DNA of 64,000 nt from Brachyspira hampsonii (GTDB lineage Bacteria; Spirochaetota; Brachyspiria; Brachyspirales; Brachyspiraceae). Of this stretch, positions 18,766-27,898 are shown in pieces. A program made the position numbers and the translations under genes. The stretch is from assembly GCF_002214805.1 (NCBI RefSeq), contig NZ_CP019914.1, positions 930,001 through 994,000 on the forward strand, written 5' to 3'. Numbering within the stretch: position 1 is the stretch's first letter; each line of letters opens with the position of its first letter. A model generated the notes under the pieces. It was not told the origin of the DNA and did not search any database. It worked only from the letters and a program-made list of their open reading frames with translations.

Positions 18766-19611
18766 TTATTTTTGACTAGGATCAAAAACAGTATCTTCAT
18801 TCAATAAATATTTATATTCTGTAAGATAATAAGCTATAAGCTCATTAACTTGTTTTTCATATTTATTTTTTAAACTTGGTTTAGTCCCATTTATTGCATC
18901 TTTCCATAATATTTGATTTAAAATGTCAGTTACTACCCCCTGAAGAGTATAAGGAACTTTATATTTCCCTACATGATGAAAACCTATATTATGCATATGT
19001 TCATGAAACATTAAACCTGCTGTATTAGCGTATGCCTGACTTTCCATATAAGTAGAATAGTTGCCAAATAAAGCAGAATCTATACTGCCCCAATTACCGC
19101 TGCTGAATCCTACCCATCTGCCTGTAGGTATTTGATTTTCAGGCTGAAGACCATGACGAAGATATCTTGATTTTCCCATTTCACCTGTACCAACCCCAGC
19201 TGCTGTATTCATTTTTCTATATACAAAATCATATTTAAGAGAACGAACAGTATCTATAACTTTTTGAGCATTATATTTTTCTCCTACTTTAAGTTCTTGT
19301 CCGTCATAGCTGTCATTTACAGAAGAACCCAATTCAGCATCCGCAGCCTTTATACGGCTTGCAAACTCATCAGTATTAACTGCCAATCTGATAAGAGCCA
19401 TACATATTAACATATACTTTTTTTCATCAACTGTAATAGTTGTGTATTTTGATAATTCACTGGCTATCTCAAAACTTTCTATACCAACCTGCCAATATGG
19501 GTATTTTTTATCAATACTTTCTTTACTAAAATCATCAGGCTTTAATGCATTATTATTACATCCTAAAACAGCAAGCAGCAGCAAATTAAATACAAATAAT
19601 TTTTTTACCAT
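18766..19611 (-). CDS. Lipoprotein with metzincin-type zinc-protease motif
   Basis: A 281-residue lipoprotein. The lipobox AVLGC places the lipidated cysteine at C18. Near the C-terminal third lies H203-E204-x-x-H207-x-x-G210-x-x-H213, the full extended zinc-binding motif of metzincin metalloproteases, with E204 as the likely catalytic base. A Met-turn is not obvious, and the overall family is not recognised. The gene is last in a minus-strand cassette with two outer-membrane proteins (17-bp gap; strong AAGGAG site), so it probably acts at the cell surface or periplasm. A surface protease is the best inference. Confidence 0.75.
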   Translation of the reverse strand: MVKKLFVFNLLLLAVLGCNNNALKPDDFSKESIDKKYPYWQVGIESFEIASELSKYTTITVDEKKYMLICMALIRLAVNTDEFASRIKAADAELGSSVNDSYDGQELKVGEKYNAQKVIDTVRSLKYDFVYRKMNTAAGVGTGEMGKSRYLRHGLQPENQIPTGRWVGFSSGNWGSIDSALFGNYSTYMESQAYANTAGLMFHEHMHNIGFHHVGKYKVPYTLQGVVTDILNQILWKDAINGTKPSLKNKYEKQVNELIAYYLTEYKYLLNEDTVFDPSQK

Positions 19612-19628
19612 ATTTTTCTCCTTATAAA

Positions 19629-20399
19629 TTAATTATTAGGCAGTATTCTTATGCCAACTTGAAAACCTATATCAAAACTAGATATAGTTTGTTTTGTTAT
19701 TTTAGCTATACTTTGATTATTTAATATAGTATTTTTAAAAGACATACCAAAATCTCCTCCTATATAACCACCCAATACTAATGCTAATTTCTTATCCGTA
19801 TAAACTTCATAATCTACAGAAACTCTAAGATATGGTATTATAGGCACATCAAATACATTTTTTATCTGAAATGCATTATAATTTTCTATATTTCTATCAA
19901 TATTCTTAGCATCATAATTTATATAAGATGACATAGCTCTGGCATATAGAGGCACTTTAATTCCTACATTCACTCCGAATGCAAATTTCTTCCAATTAAA
20001 TTTAGGATATATACCAAAAGACATACTCTCAAACATATAAACATAACTATTTTCATTTTTTTTATCCCCACTCATACTATAAAATGAAAACTCATCATGA
20101 TTATATCCTAATTCACCTAAAACACTTATACTAAAATCTTTATTTATATCAAATCTGTATCCTATATGAAATAAAAAACCTGCATCGAATCCCGCTGATG
20201 ATTTTCTATTTACCTGTTTTACTGCTGATTCAAATTGAGTTTTCTGCTGTGATGTTGGATTTTTATTAGTTAAACTATACTGATTTATTCCAATACTTAA
20301 ACCTAATGGAACAAATATTCCTAATTCTATACCGCTTTTAGCAAAAACAGTAAGGCAGCTTAAAAACATTATTATAAATATATTCAATACTTTTTTCAT
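19629..20399 (-). CDS. Outer-membrane beta-barrel family protein (paralogue)
   Basis: A 256-residue exported protein. The signal peptide ends near VFA-KSG. The mature part shares a family layout with its neighbour at 20435 and with 13834: SGIELGIFVPLGLSIGINQY at the start, a central GFDAGFLFHIGYRFD and GELGYNHDEF, and a C-terminal FDIGFQVGIRI. Alternating hydrophobic strands support a beta-barrel in the outer membrane. It is the middle gene of a three-gene cassette (35 and 17 bp gaps). Confidence 0.75.
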   Translation of the reverse strand: MKKVLNIFIIMFLSCLTVFAKSGIELGIFVPLGLSIGINQYSLTNKNPTSQQKTQFESAVKQVNRKSSAGFDAGFLFHIGYRFDINKDFSISVLGELGYNHDEFSFYSMSGDKKNENSYVYMFESMSFGIYPKFNWKKFAFGVNVGIKVPLYARAMSSYINYDAKNIDRNIENYNAFQIKNVFDVPIIPYLRVSVDYEVYTDKKLALVLGGYIGGDFGMSFKNTILNNQSIAKITKQTISSFDIGFQVGIRILPNN

Positions 20400-20434
20400 A
20401 ATTTTCTCTTTATCAACTTTTTTAATACTTAATA

Positions 20435-21217
20435 TTAATTCATAGGTCTTATTTTAACGCCTACTTGTATACCTAAATCTACACTTGATATATTTTCTAT
20501 AGGGGCATCAATTTGATTATTGATTTTTGAGCCTTTTATCTGATATCTTAAAGCAAAGTCATAATCAATATATGCTCCTAAAACTATATCAAATTTCTTA
20601 GATGTATATACTGAATAATCTAAAGTTAATTTTAAATATGCTATTATATTTGAAGTAAAATAGTCTTTGTAATTTTTCATATCTATCATTTTTATAGTTT
20701 CAGCTGTATAATCTAATGTTTGATTATAGCCTGAATTATTGATTGTGCCGGATAAAAATATTTTCATTCCTACGCCTACACCAAAAGAAAATCTTTTATA
20801 ATTAACTTTAGGTAAAATACCAATAACAAGGCTGTCAAAAGTATAGTAACGATAATTCTGCTGTTTAAGTGCCGGAACATCTGTTTTACTGTCTTTCAAT
20901 CTGTAATTAAAAGTGTCTCTGCTGTATCCAAGCTCTCCCATAAAACTAAAACTAATTTCTTCATTTAATTCTAGTCTATAGCCTGCCTGAAATAAAGCAC
21001 CCGCATCAAACCCAATATGAGAAGTCCTTGTATTATTTGTAACATAAGTATTGTATGTAGCTGCCTGCTGATTATTTAAACTTGATGGAGCTTTGTCATA
21101 ATAATGAATACCTACATTAAAACCTATAGGAACAAAAACGCCAAGCTCTAATCCGCTTTTTGCAAATACCGAATAAGAAAGAACAAATAACACCGCTAAT
21201 ATTTTACATAATTTCAT
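20435..21217 (-). CDS. Outer-membrane beta-barrel family protein (paralogue)
   Basis: A 260-residue exported protein whose signal peptide ends near VFA-KSG. It is a clear tandem paralogue of the next gene, sharing the SGLELGVFVPIGFNVGIHYY start, GFDAGALFQAGYRLE, GELGYSRDTF and the ending VDLGIQVGVKIRP. Divergence sits mostly between these strands, as expected for surface loops. First gene of the cassette, so its promoter should lie in 21218-21352, which it shares with the divergent hydrolase gene. Confidence 0.75.
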   Translation of the reverse strand: MKLCKILAVLFVLSYSVFAKSGLELGVFVPIGFNVGIHYYDKAPSSLNNQQAATYNTYVTNNTRTSHIGFDAGALFQAGYRLELNEEISFSFMGELGYSRDTFNYRLKDSKTDVPALKQQNYRYYTFDSLVIGILPKVNYKRFSFGVGVGMKIFLSGTINNSGYNQTLDYTAETIKMIDMKNYKDYFTSNIIAYLKLTLDYSVYTSKKFDIVLGAYIDYDFALRYQIKGSKINNQIDAPIENISSVDLGIQVGVKIRPMN

Positions 21218-21315
21218 TGTAACCCTTAATTTTTATATTCTATTTTTATATAATAACACATGTTGTCATATTAATCAAACGGTATTATTATAAAATTAAT
21301 TAGTTATTTTTATCA

Positions 21316-21344
21316 TTGTAATAATAACTATTATTCTATATAAT
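21316..21344 (+). promoter_or_regulatory. Candidate promoter of the hydrolase gene, giving a leaderless mRNA
   Basis: TTGTAA (21316-21321), a 17-bp spacer and TATAAT (21339-21344). The predicted start is about 2 nt before the ATG at 21353, and no Shine-Dalgarno is visible. Confidence 0.5.
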
Positions 21345-21352
21345 ACTAAATT

Positions 21353-22297
21353 ATGGATATATTTTTTGAAGAATATGTAAATATAAATGGTATAGAACAA
21401 TATTTTATACATTACCCCAAAAAATCGGATACAACTTTATTGTTTTTGCATGGAGGTACTGGAGAAAGCGAAGCATATTTTCTATATGAAATGCATTCAA
21501 AAACTCAAAATTATAATTTAGTGTACTATGATCAAAGAGGTACAGGAAAAACTCAGGCAAGAAATAAATCAAAAGATAAAGATATAACTATAGATAAACT
21601 GCTTATAGATTTGAAAGAAACAATTAATTATATTAAATTAAGATATAATTCTAAATATACTATTTTGCTTGGGCATTCTTGGGGAAGTGTTTTAGGAATT
21701 GAATTCATAAAAAAATTTCCTAATTTAGTTTCTGCCTATATTGGTATGGGACAGCTTGTAAATTTTAAAATTGGAGAGAAAACCGGATTCGATTATTGTT
21801 ATGATATTGTGCAAAAAAGCAATAATCAGAAATATATCAAAAAAATAGAAAAATTAAAAAATTATCCCTTTATTATTAATAAAAATAATGTATTTGAAAT
21901 ATTTAAAAATTTCAGAGAGATACAAGTAAAATATAAATTAGCCGGATATTATGAAGGCAATGATAAATTAAATAAAATAATTAAACAAAGTCCCATATAC
22001 TCATTTAAAGATATATTTAATAATAATTCATTAATCTTAAATAAAAATCTTATATATTATATAATTGATTATGACACAAGTAAATTTACAAATTTCAGTA
22101 TACCTATATTTTTTATATGCGGTGCTAATGATTGGCAGGTACCAACTGTTATTGTAAAAGAATACTATAAAACAATAACAGCCCCTGATAAAGATTTATT
22201 TATAGCAGAAAATGCAGGACATCTTCTCAATATAGAAAATACAAAAGATTATAACACTATAGTAGAAGGTATATGCAGCAGGGTAAACGGACATTAA
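21353..22297 (+). CDS. Alpha/beta hydrolase, proline iminopeptidase-like
   Basis: A 314-residue cytoplasmic hydrolase. The HGGTG motif forms the oxyanion hole, YDQRGTGKT follows, the nucleophile serine lies in GHSWGS, the acid is the Asp of CGANDWQVP, and the histidine lies in NAGHLL. The HGGxG plus DQRGxG combination is typical of prolyl aminopeptidase (S33) relatives, which release N-terminal proline from peptides. Substrate specificity cannot be fixed by eye. The gene has no ribosome-binding site and a promoter positioned for leaderless translation. Confidence 0.85.
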   Translation: MDIFFEEYVNINGIEQYFIHYPKKSDTTLLFLHGGTGESEAYFLYEMHSKTQNYNLVYYDQRGTGKTQARNKSKDKDITIDKLLIDLKETINYIKLRYNSKYTILLGHSWGSVLGIEFIKKFPNLVSAYIGMGQLVNFKIGEKTGFDYCYDIVQKSNNQKYIKKIEKLKNYPFIINKNNVFEIFKNFREIQVKYKLAGYYEGNDKLNKIIKQSPIYSFKDIFNNNSLILNKNLIYYIIDYDTSKFTNFSIPIFFICGANDWQVPTVIVKEYYKTITAPDKDLFIAENAGHLLNIENTKDYNTIVEGICSRVNGH

Positions 22298-22391
22298 TCT
22301 TCCAAATTTCAAAGTCTATAGATTTTAAAGTTCCATATTGTGCATAATAGACAAAAATAATATTTGATTATTTATCTAAATTACAAAAAAT

Positions 22392-23990
22392 TTATTTAGA
22401 TATTGGCTCAGGAGAATAGCCTAATTTCCTTGATTCTTCAAAATAATACTTGCTTTTTTCAGTATATTCCTTCATCTTTTCAGCTGTAATAGTTGTAAGT
22501 TTTGCATATTCATCATAAACCAATGATAGATAATAATAACTTTCAGCTAAAACAGAATTTGATTTATTATTCTTAATAGATTTTAAAAAGCTATATTCAG
22601 ATTCCTTTAAATCTTTTACCTGTTTTTCTAATTTGTATTTATAAAGTGATGTTATACCGCCATTATTCAAAAGATAAAAATTATCCTTTTCTAAAGTAAG
22701 TCCATGCTTTATATCTTTTTCAGCATTATCTAAACTTTCTATATCTTTATAAATTTTATAATCTGTCAAATAAAGCCATCCTCTGTTTATATATATAGAA
22801 GTATTATTATCATCTATAGTAAGAGCCTTATTATAATTATCTAAAGACATCTGAAAATATTTTTTATCATGAGTATTTTTATATTTTTCATTATAAAGAT
22901 CTGAATATATAAGTAATGTGCTTAAATCATCTTTATCATTATTATCACTAACTATCCTATTATAATCATTTAAAGCTAAATTAAAGTAATTCTCATTAGA
23001 TGTATAATGATATTTTTTAGTATAAAGAACTGCTCTGTCTTTCAAAGTGTCTGTGCTGCTATATTCATTAAAACTATTAATATCTATTATTTTATTATAA
23101 TCTTTTAAAGCAGCATCAAAATATTTATCTTCAGAAGTTTCTTCATATTTTTTATTAAACAGCAATGCCCTGCTTTTCAATACAGCCGTATTATTATCAT
23201 CAAAACTCAATATTTTCGTATATATGTTTATGGCATTATCATCATTTCCATTTTCAACCTCTCTTAAAGCCATAAGGGATAATTCATTTATATCTAAATT
23301 TTCATCATTCTTATTTTTCTTTATAACATTCCAAAATAAATTATCTCCATTCTTATTGTATTTATAATAATCATTTTTCAAAACTAATTTATCCCCATCA
23401 TTATTTGTATCAATAATTTTTTGCCCATTATCTAAACCTATTGAATTAATAACACCTGATGCATCCAATTTATTAATACTTTCATCTTTTTTACCTTCGT
23501 TATTATCATTGTTGTCTTTATTAAAAAAACTAACATCTGAATCAGCATTTTCTAATGCTTCAGACTTATTCCCACTAAATAAAAACATAGAGGCAATAAT
23601 AGTAAATACGGTGCCTGCAAATATAATAGCTATAGTTCTAGTATCTACATTTAATAGTCCGCTTCTATCTATAATTGAATTGAAACTATTAACATGGGGG
23701 GCAATATATTCTTTATATTTTATTTCTAGTAAATAATCTAAATTTTTCTTTATATTATTTCTATTTAGAATATCATTTTTATTGCTTAATTGAGTATTAG
23801 TCTGTATATTATTTTTATATGAATAGAATTTAGTATATGTGTTTGAACTATATATCCAATAGCATATTCCGGCAATCAATAAAATAAGGAACAATGTTGT
23901 TAACATAACAACATTTGAAGAAGATTTTTCTATTTCAGGTTCATAATTTTCTTCATTTTTTATAAAATTATGTTCTTCTTCCATTTCCAT
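22392..23990 (-). CDS. Membrane-anchored TPR protein
   Basis: A 532-residue protein. An acidic N-terminus is followed by one membrane segment (about residues 27-47) and a second near 112-132, after which a long region carries TPR-like repeats (residues ~230-520; repeated LSFDDNNTAVLKSRALLFNKKYEET, ALKDYNKIIDINS, DYNRIVSDNND). The repeat arm ends up on the same side of the membrane as the N-terminus, presumably the cytoplasm. It probably acts as a scaffold. The partner is unknown. A C-terminal TPR helix ends in KYYFEESRKLGYSPEP. Confidence 0.7.
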   Translation of the reverse strand: MEMEEEHNFIKNEENYEPEIEKSSSNVVMLTTLFLILLIAGICYWIYSSNTYTKFYSYKNNIQTNTQLSNKNDILNRNNIKKNLDYLLEIKYKEYIAPHVNSFNSIIDRSGLLNVDTRTIAIIFAGTVFTIIASMFLFSGNKSEALENADSDVSFFNKDNNDNNEGKKDESINKLDASGVINSIGLDNGQKIIDTNNDGDKLVLKNDYYKYNKNGDNLFWNVIKKNKNDENLDINELSLMALREVENGNDDNAINIYTKILSFDDNNTAVLKSRALLFNKKYEETSEDKYFDAALKDYNKIIDINSFNEYSSTDTLKDRAVLYTKKYHYTSNENYFNLALNDYNRIVSDNNDKDDLSTLLIYSDLYNEKYKNTHDKKYFQMSLDNYNKALTIDDNNTSIYINRGWLYLTDYKIYKDIESLDNAEKDIKHGLTLEKDNFYLLNNGGITSLYKYKLEKQVKDLKESEYSFLKSIKNNKSNSVLAESYYYLSLVYDEYAKLTTITAEKMKEYTEKSKYYFEESRKLGYSPEPISK

Positions 23991-24072
23991 GCAAAAATCC
24001 CGATATTAAGTAAGATATTTATCGGATTGCATTTCATAAAAAGAAATAAATATGATAACTTAATCGTATTTT

Positions 24073-24849
24073 TTAAATGTTATTATTCTCGTAATATTCT
24101 CTAATCATATTAATAATTTTTTCATTACCTGTATCATAAGCATAATCTAAAGCCGTATTTGAATCATTATCTCCAATATTAATATTAGGATTATATTTAA
24201 GTAAAATATTAATTATATCAATATTTTCTCTTATAACAGCAAAAATCAATGCACTTTTACCATCATTACTAACAATATTAATATCAGCATTATTGTCTAA
24301 TAAAATATTAACAGCATCTTCATAATAATTTATAACCGCCTGTATTAATGCAGTATATCCCATATTGTTTTGATGATTAATATCAATGTCAAACTCTAAT
24401 ATTTTTTTAACCATATCCGTATTCTTGGAAAAACAAGACTCTATCAATACATTGTTTCCGTCATTATTTACTTGATTAATATTAGAACCATTTTCTAATA
24501 AGACATTAAAAATATCATAATGTCCTCCGGCAGCTGCTGCCATAATAGCACTATATCCGAAATTATTAACTATATTTACATCAGCATTATTTTTTATAAG
24601 TAAATCAACTATATCATTAAATCCGTTAAAAGAAGCAATCATTAAAGGAGATATTTTATCAATGTCAAGTATATTGGTATCAATTCCATTATCTAATAAC
24701 TCTTTTACTCCTTTATAATTATTCTGCTGAACATATATAAAAATTTTATCTTCATATCTATTGATATCATATTTATTGTCGCTTATTATATACTCTGAAT
24801 ATAAAAAACCATTAAATATGATAAATATTAAAATTAAATATTTTTGCAT
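24073..24849 (-). CDS. Exported ankyrin-repeat protein
   Basis: A 258-residue protein with a signal peptide (YLILIFIIFNGFLYS) and six or so ankyrin repeats from about residue 48 onward (patterns such as DKISPLMIASFNGFNDIVDLLIKNNADVNI repeated at 33-residue spacing, with the TPLxxA motif varied to YSAIMAAAAGGH). Ankyrin repeats bind proteins. Export suggests a periplasmic or surface role. Two other ankyrin genes (25345, 32266) lie nearby. Confidence 0.85.
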   Translation of the reverse strand: MQKYLILIFIIFNGFLYSEYIISDNKYDINRYEDKIFIYVQQNNYKGVKELLDNGIDTNILDIDKISPLMIASFNGFNDIVDLLIKNNADVNIVNNFGYSAIMAAAAGGHYDIFNVLLENGSNINQVNNDGNNVLIESCFSKNTDMVKKILEFDIDINHQNNMGYTALIQAVINYYEDAVNILLDNNADINIVSNDGKSALIFAVIRENIDIINILLKYNPNINIGDNDSNTALDYAYDTGNEKIINMIREYYENNNI

Positions 24850-24920
24850 AATAATATCCGCAATAAATTTATAAATATATATAACGGATTATATAAAATT
24901 ATGTTAAATATTTTTTATAA

Positions 24921-24948
24921 TTGAAAAAATAATAACATGCTGTATAAT
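24921..24948 (+). promoter_or_regulatory. Candidate promoter giving a leaderless mRNA
   Basis: TTGAAA (24921-24926), a 16-bp spacer and TATAAT (24943-24948). The expected start, about 7 nt downstream, coincides with the ATG at 24955. The in-frame ATG at 24937 would lie inside the promoter and so cannot be the start from this promoter. Confidence 0.5.
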
Positions 24949-24954
24949 AAAAAT

Positions 24955-25365
24955 ATGAATACAATTATGTTTGAAATAGTAATGTTTAGCCCAATACTAA
25001 TCGCTCAAAGTTTAATAACATTATTATTATTTATTGTATTATACTATTTTATAAAAATGATAAATGTTTTTTTGATTAGATTCTTTCATATAGAAGAAAA
25101 ACTATTAGATAAACTTCATATTATTTCATTCGTATCTATTAATATATTAATTAGTACTTATTTCATCATTAGGCTTTTATACAATGTAAATACTTATGGC
25201 ACAGATTTAAATACATTTATAGATAAAGATAATCAAGTGTATCTTGGAAATGTAATATTTACTTTTATTTTTATATTAGAAAGTATAATTATTTCTAGTA
25301 TTTGTGTTTTTAAAAATCATATAAATGAATATGTTTTAAAAAAATTATTTAGAAACAGTTTTTAA
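24955..25365 (+). CDS. Small membrane protein, unknown function
   Basis: A 136-residue protein with three strongly hydrophobic segments (about residues 5-35, 52-75 and 96-120), so a small inner-membrane protein. No family recognised. The start is taken at 24955 rather than the in-frame ATG at 24937, because a well-formed promoter occupies 24921-24948 and would begin the transcript at 24955. Its last 21 bp overlap the convergent ankyrin gene. Confidence 0.6.
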   Translation: MNTIMFEIVMFSPILIAQSLITLLLFIVLYYFIKMINVFLIRFFHIEEKLLDKLHIISFVSINILISTYFIIRLLYNVNTYGTDLNTFIDKDNQVYLGNVIFTFIFILESIIISSICVFKNHINEYVLKKLFRNSF

Positions 25366-25920
25366 ATACTCTGCTGCTTCTTTCTGCTCTTTACGAATAG
25401 CAAATTCTAAAGCTCTTTCACCGTCTTTATTTTTATGCTCTATATCTGCCCCATTTTCTATTAATAATTTCATTGTTTCTATATCATTTATACCAGCAGC
25501 AAACATTAATGGTGTTACAAGTTTGAAATTCTTAGCATTAACATCAGCACCCGCCTCAATCAATGCCCTTATTATATCATGCTCTTTTGTTAGAGAGGCA
25601 TAAAGTAGAGCTGAAAATAAAGGTTTATCTCTTAAATTAACATCAGCCCCAGAATCTATTAAATACTCAGCTATTTTCACCTGTTTCTCAGCACATGCGA
25701 ACATTAAAGCGGTTATTCCTGTTCTGCTTCTTGAATTTAAATTAGCACCTTCTTCTACTAAAAGTTTGGCTATATCAAAATAACCTTTCTTAGAACAAAT
25801 CATAAGCAATGTAAATTTAGATTCTTCATCTCTGGCATCTGCCAAAGTATTATCAGACTCCAAACATTTTTTCACATTCTCTATATCATTATTTTTCACA
25901 TACTCAACTATATCAGACAT
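25345..25920 (-). CDS. Cytoplasmic ankyrin-repeat protein
   Basis: A 191-residue protein made almost entirely of five ankyrin repeats (TLLMICSKKGYFDIAKLLVEEGANLNS and four more at 33-residue spacing) with no signal peptide. Probably a protein-protein adaptor. It lies 25 bp upstream of the ABC transporter permease on the same strand, but its product has no obvious link to transport. The 3' end overlaps the convergent small membrane protein gene by 21 bp. Confidence 0.85.
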   Translation of the reverse strand: MSDIVEYVKNNDIENVKKCLESDNTLADARDEESKFTLLMICSKKGYFDIAKLLVEEGANLNSRSRTGITALMFACAEKQVKIAEYLIDSGADVNLRDKPLFSALLYASLTKEHDIIRALIEAGADVNAKNFKLVTPLMFAAGINDIETMKLLIENGADIEHKNKDGERALEFAIRKEQKEAAEYLKTVSK

Positions 25921-25945
25921 TTTGGTAAAGCCCTCTTAAATAAAA

Positions 25946-26653
25946 TTACTGCCATTTATAAGATTCTACAAACATAGTAGATATTGATATACATGCAACA
26001 GCCCAAATTAAAAAGAATATAACATTCTGTATATCTATCATACCCTTAGTAAAATCAGAAAAGTATGTTGTTATAGAAATAGCATTCAATATCTTGCTTG
26101 CTCCTGTAAACATTTCACTAAGCCAATTTATTATATAGGCAAATATTCCCATAGAAACACCCAAAATAGCAGCTACTAACTGACTTTTAGATATACTTGT
26201 TGCAATAAGTCCAAGTCCAAGTATTGCAGTACCTAAAAGAAATAATCCCAAATATCCGCTGAATATTACTCCAATATCAGGCTTGCCAAATACCATAAGA
26301 AGTATAGGATAAACAAAAGTCATCACAAGAAGTGAAGCATATACAACCAATACAGATAAATATTTTCCTAAAACATATTGTAATGAAGTGATTGGTGCTG
26401 TCATTATAAGTTCAAAAGTTCCGGAAGCCCTTTCCTCTGCTATAAGTTTCATACAAAGAATAGAAAGGAATAATATTGTAAAAAATCCAATATTATACAT
26501 AGTATTTTCCATAACGGCAAGTCTGCTATAATAGATTTCTATAGTAAAAAAGTATCCTGTCAAAGCAAGATATATAAATCCTAATATATAATATAATGGC
26601 GATACATAAAAAGATTGAATTTCTCTTGAAAATACAACATATATATTTCTCAT
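25946..26653 (-). CDS. ABC-2 type transporter permease (GldF/NosY-like)
   Basis: A 235-residue membrane protein with six membrane segments. The cytoplasmic phrase AEERASGTFELIMTAPITSLQYVLGKY is the signature of ABC-2 permeases that resemble GldF and NosY. It pairs with the ATPase gene 25 bp upstream. Such systems export unknown substrates. The GldG-like auxiliary protein that often accompanies this permease is absent from the window; the next gene encodes an ankyrin protein. Confidence 0.9.
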   Translation of the reverse strand: MRNIYVVFSREIQSFYVSPLYYILGFIYLALTGYFFTIEIYYSRLAVMENTMYNIGFFTILFLSILCMKLIAEERASGTFELIMTAPITSLQYVLGKYLSVLVVYASLLVMTFVYPILLMVFGKPDIGVIFSGYLGLFLLGTAILGLGLIATSISKSQLVAAILGVSMGIFAYIINWLSEMFTGASKILNAISITTYFSDFTKGMIDIQNVIFFLIWAVACISISTMFVESYKWQ

Positions 26654-26678
26654 TTATCTTAACCTCTTAATTAATTAT

Positions 26679-27677
26679 TTATTCTTTATTATTTTCTGCA
26701 TTCAATACAGCATCTCTGATATATTTAGATTTATCAAAATCCTCATTTTTCTTCTTATCTGTAAAGTAAATGAATACTTCTTCTAACGATCTTTCTTTAG
26801 CCCTTATCTCCAGAACATCAAAATTATTATTAACTAAATGCTTAACTATTTGTGCCCTAGAATCATTACCTCTCTCGCATTCAATAAGAATATCCCCATA
26901 AGAATTAGCTTCTGCCTGAATAACTCCATTAACTTCCCTAACACATAAAAGAGCATCATTATATCTGTCAGCTACTTTAAGTTCTATATTACCTCCTAAT
27001 ATTTCTCTATCCATAGCCATTTTTAAACCTTCTATTGTGTCTTCAGCAATCAGCTCTCCGCTGTCTATAATTAAAGCCCTTTCACAAGTATCTTCAACTT
27101 CGCTTAATATATGAGTAGAAAGTATAACAGTTCTTGTTCCGCCTAAACTTTTTATTAAAGACCTAACTTCTATTAATTGATTAGGGTCTAAACCGCTTGT
27201 AGGTTCATCTAATATCAAAACTTCAGGATCATGTATTATTGCCTGTGCTATTCCTGTACGCTGCTTATAACCTTTTGATAAATGCCCTATTATTCTATTT
27301 CTGTATTTTGTGAGTCCTGTTATTTCTATAGTATTTTCCAAAGCAGTTTTTATATGTTTTCTTGGTATGCCTTTAAGTTTTGCACAAAATCTAAGATAAT
27401 CTATAACTGTCATTTCAGTATATAGAGAAACATTTTCAGGCATATACCCTATTCTTTTTTTAATTTCTATAGGATTGTCGTAAACCTCATAATCATCTAA
27501 ATAAACATATCCGCTTGTAGCAGGAAGATAACCTGTAATTATACGCATCATGGTGCTTTTGCCAGCTCCATTCGGACCTAAAAAACCTACTATTTCTCCC
27601 TTGTTTATAGTGTAGGATACTCTTTTTAATGCTATATGTTCTCCATAATACTTAACTATATTATCAACTTTGATCAT
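26679..27677 (-). CDS. ABC transporter ATP-binding protein (GldA-like)
   Basis: A 332-residue ATPase. Walker A is GPNGAGKST (about residues 35-43), the signature is LSKGYKQR (canonical LSGGQ varied, as is common in this subgroup), and Walker B is VLILDEPTSGLDP with H-loop STHILSE. A C-terminal extension of about 100 residues, beta-rich, matches the ABC-2 type ATPases. It forms an exporter with the permease at 25946. It is the first gene of the operon, with its promoter in 27678-27830. Confidence 0.93.
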   Translation of the reverse strand: MIKVDNIVKYYGEHIALKRVSYTINKGEIVGFLGPNGAGKSTMMRIITGYLPATSGYVYLDDYEVYDNPIEIKKRIGYMPENVSLYTEMTVIDYLRFCAKLKGIPRKHIKTALENTIEITGLTKYRNRIIGHLSKGYKQRTGIAQAIIHDPEVLILDEPTSGLDPNQLIEVRSLIKSLGGTRTVILSTHILSEVEDTCERALIIDSGELIAEDTIEGLKMAMDREILGGNIELKVADRYNDALLCVREVNGVIQAEANSYGDILIECERGNDSRAQIVKHLVNNNFDVLEIRAKERSLEEVFIYFTDKKKNEDFDKSKYIRDAVLNAENNKE

Positions 27678-27830
27678 TAAAAATCCTTTAAATATTAATT
27701 ACAACAAAAGAATGTTATATTCTACAGTAAAATTATAATTTATCAATATATATTTTAATTATATATTATCGCAAAATAATATTTTTTCAGTAATAAAAAA
27801 TTATCATCAATACTTAAAAATTATATAAAT

Positions 27831-27863
27831 AAAAAAGCCTGCCTACTTAGACAGACTTTTTTT
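27831..27863 (-). terminator. Rho-independent terminator of the HEAT-repeat gene
   Basis: On the minus strand the stem AAAAAGTCTG / CAGGCTTTTT (one G-U pair) is followed by a T run. Confidence 0.75.
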
Positions 27864-27898
27864 ATTCTAAATTAAATTAATGTTTTTATTAACTAATA

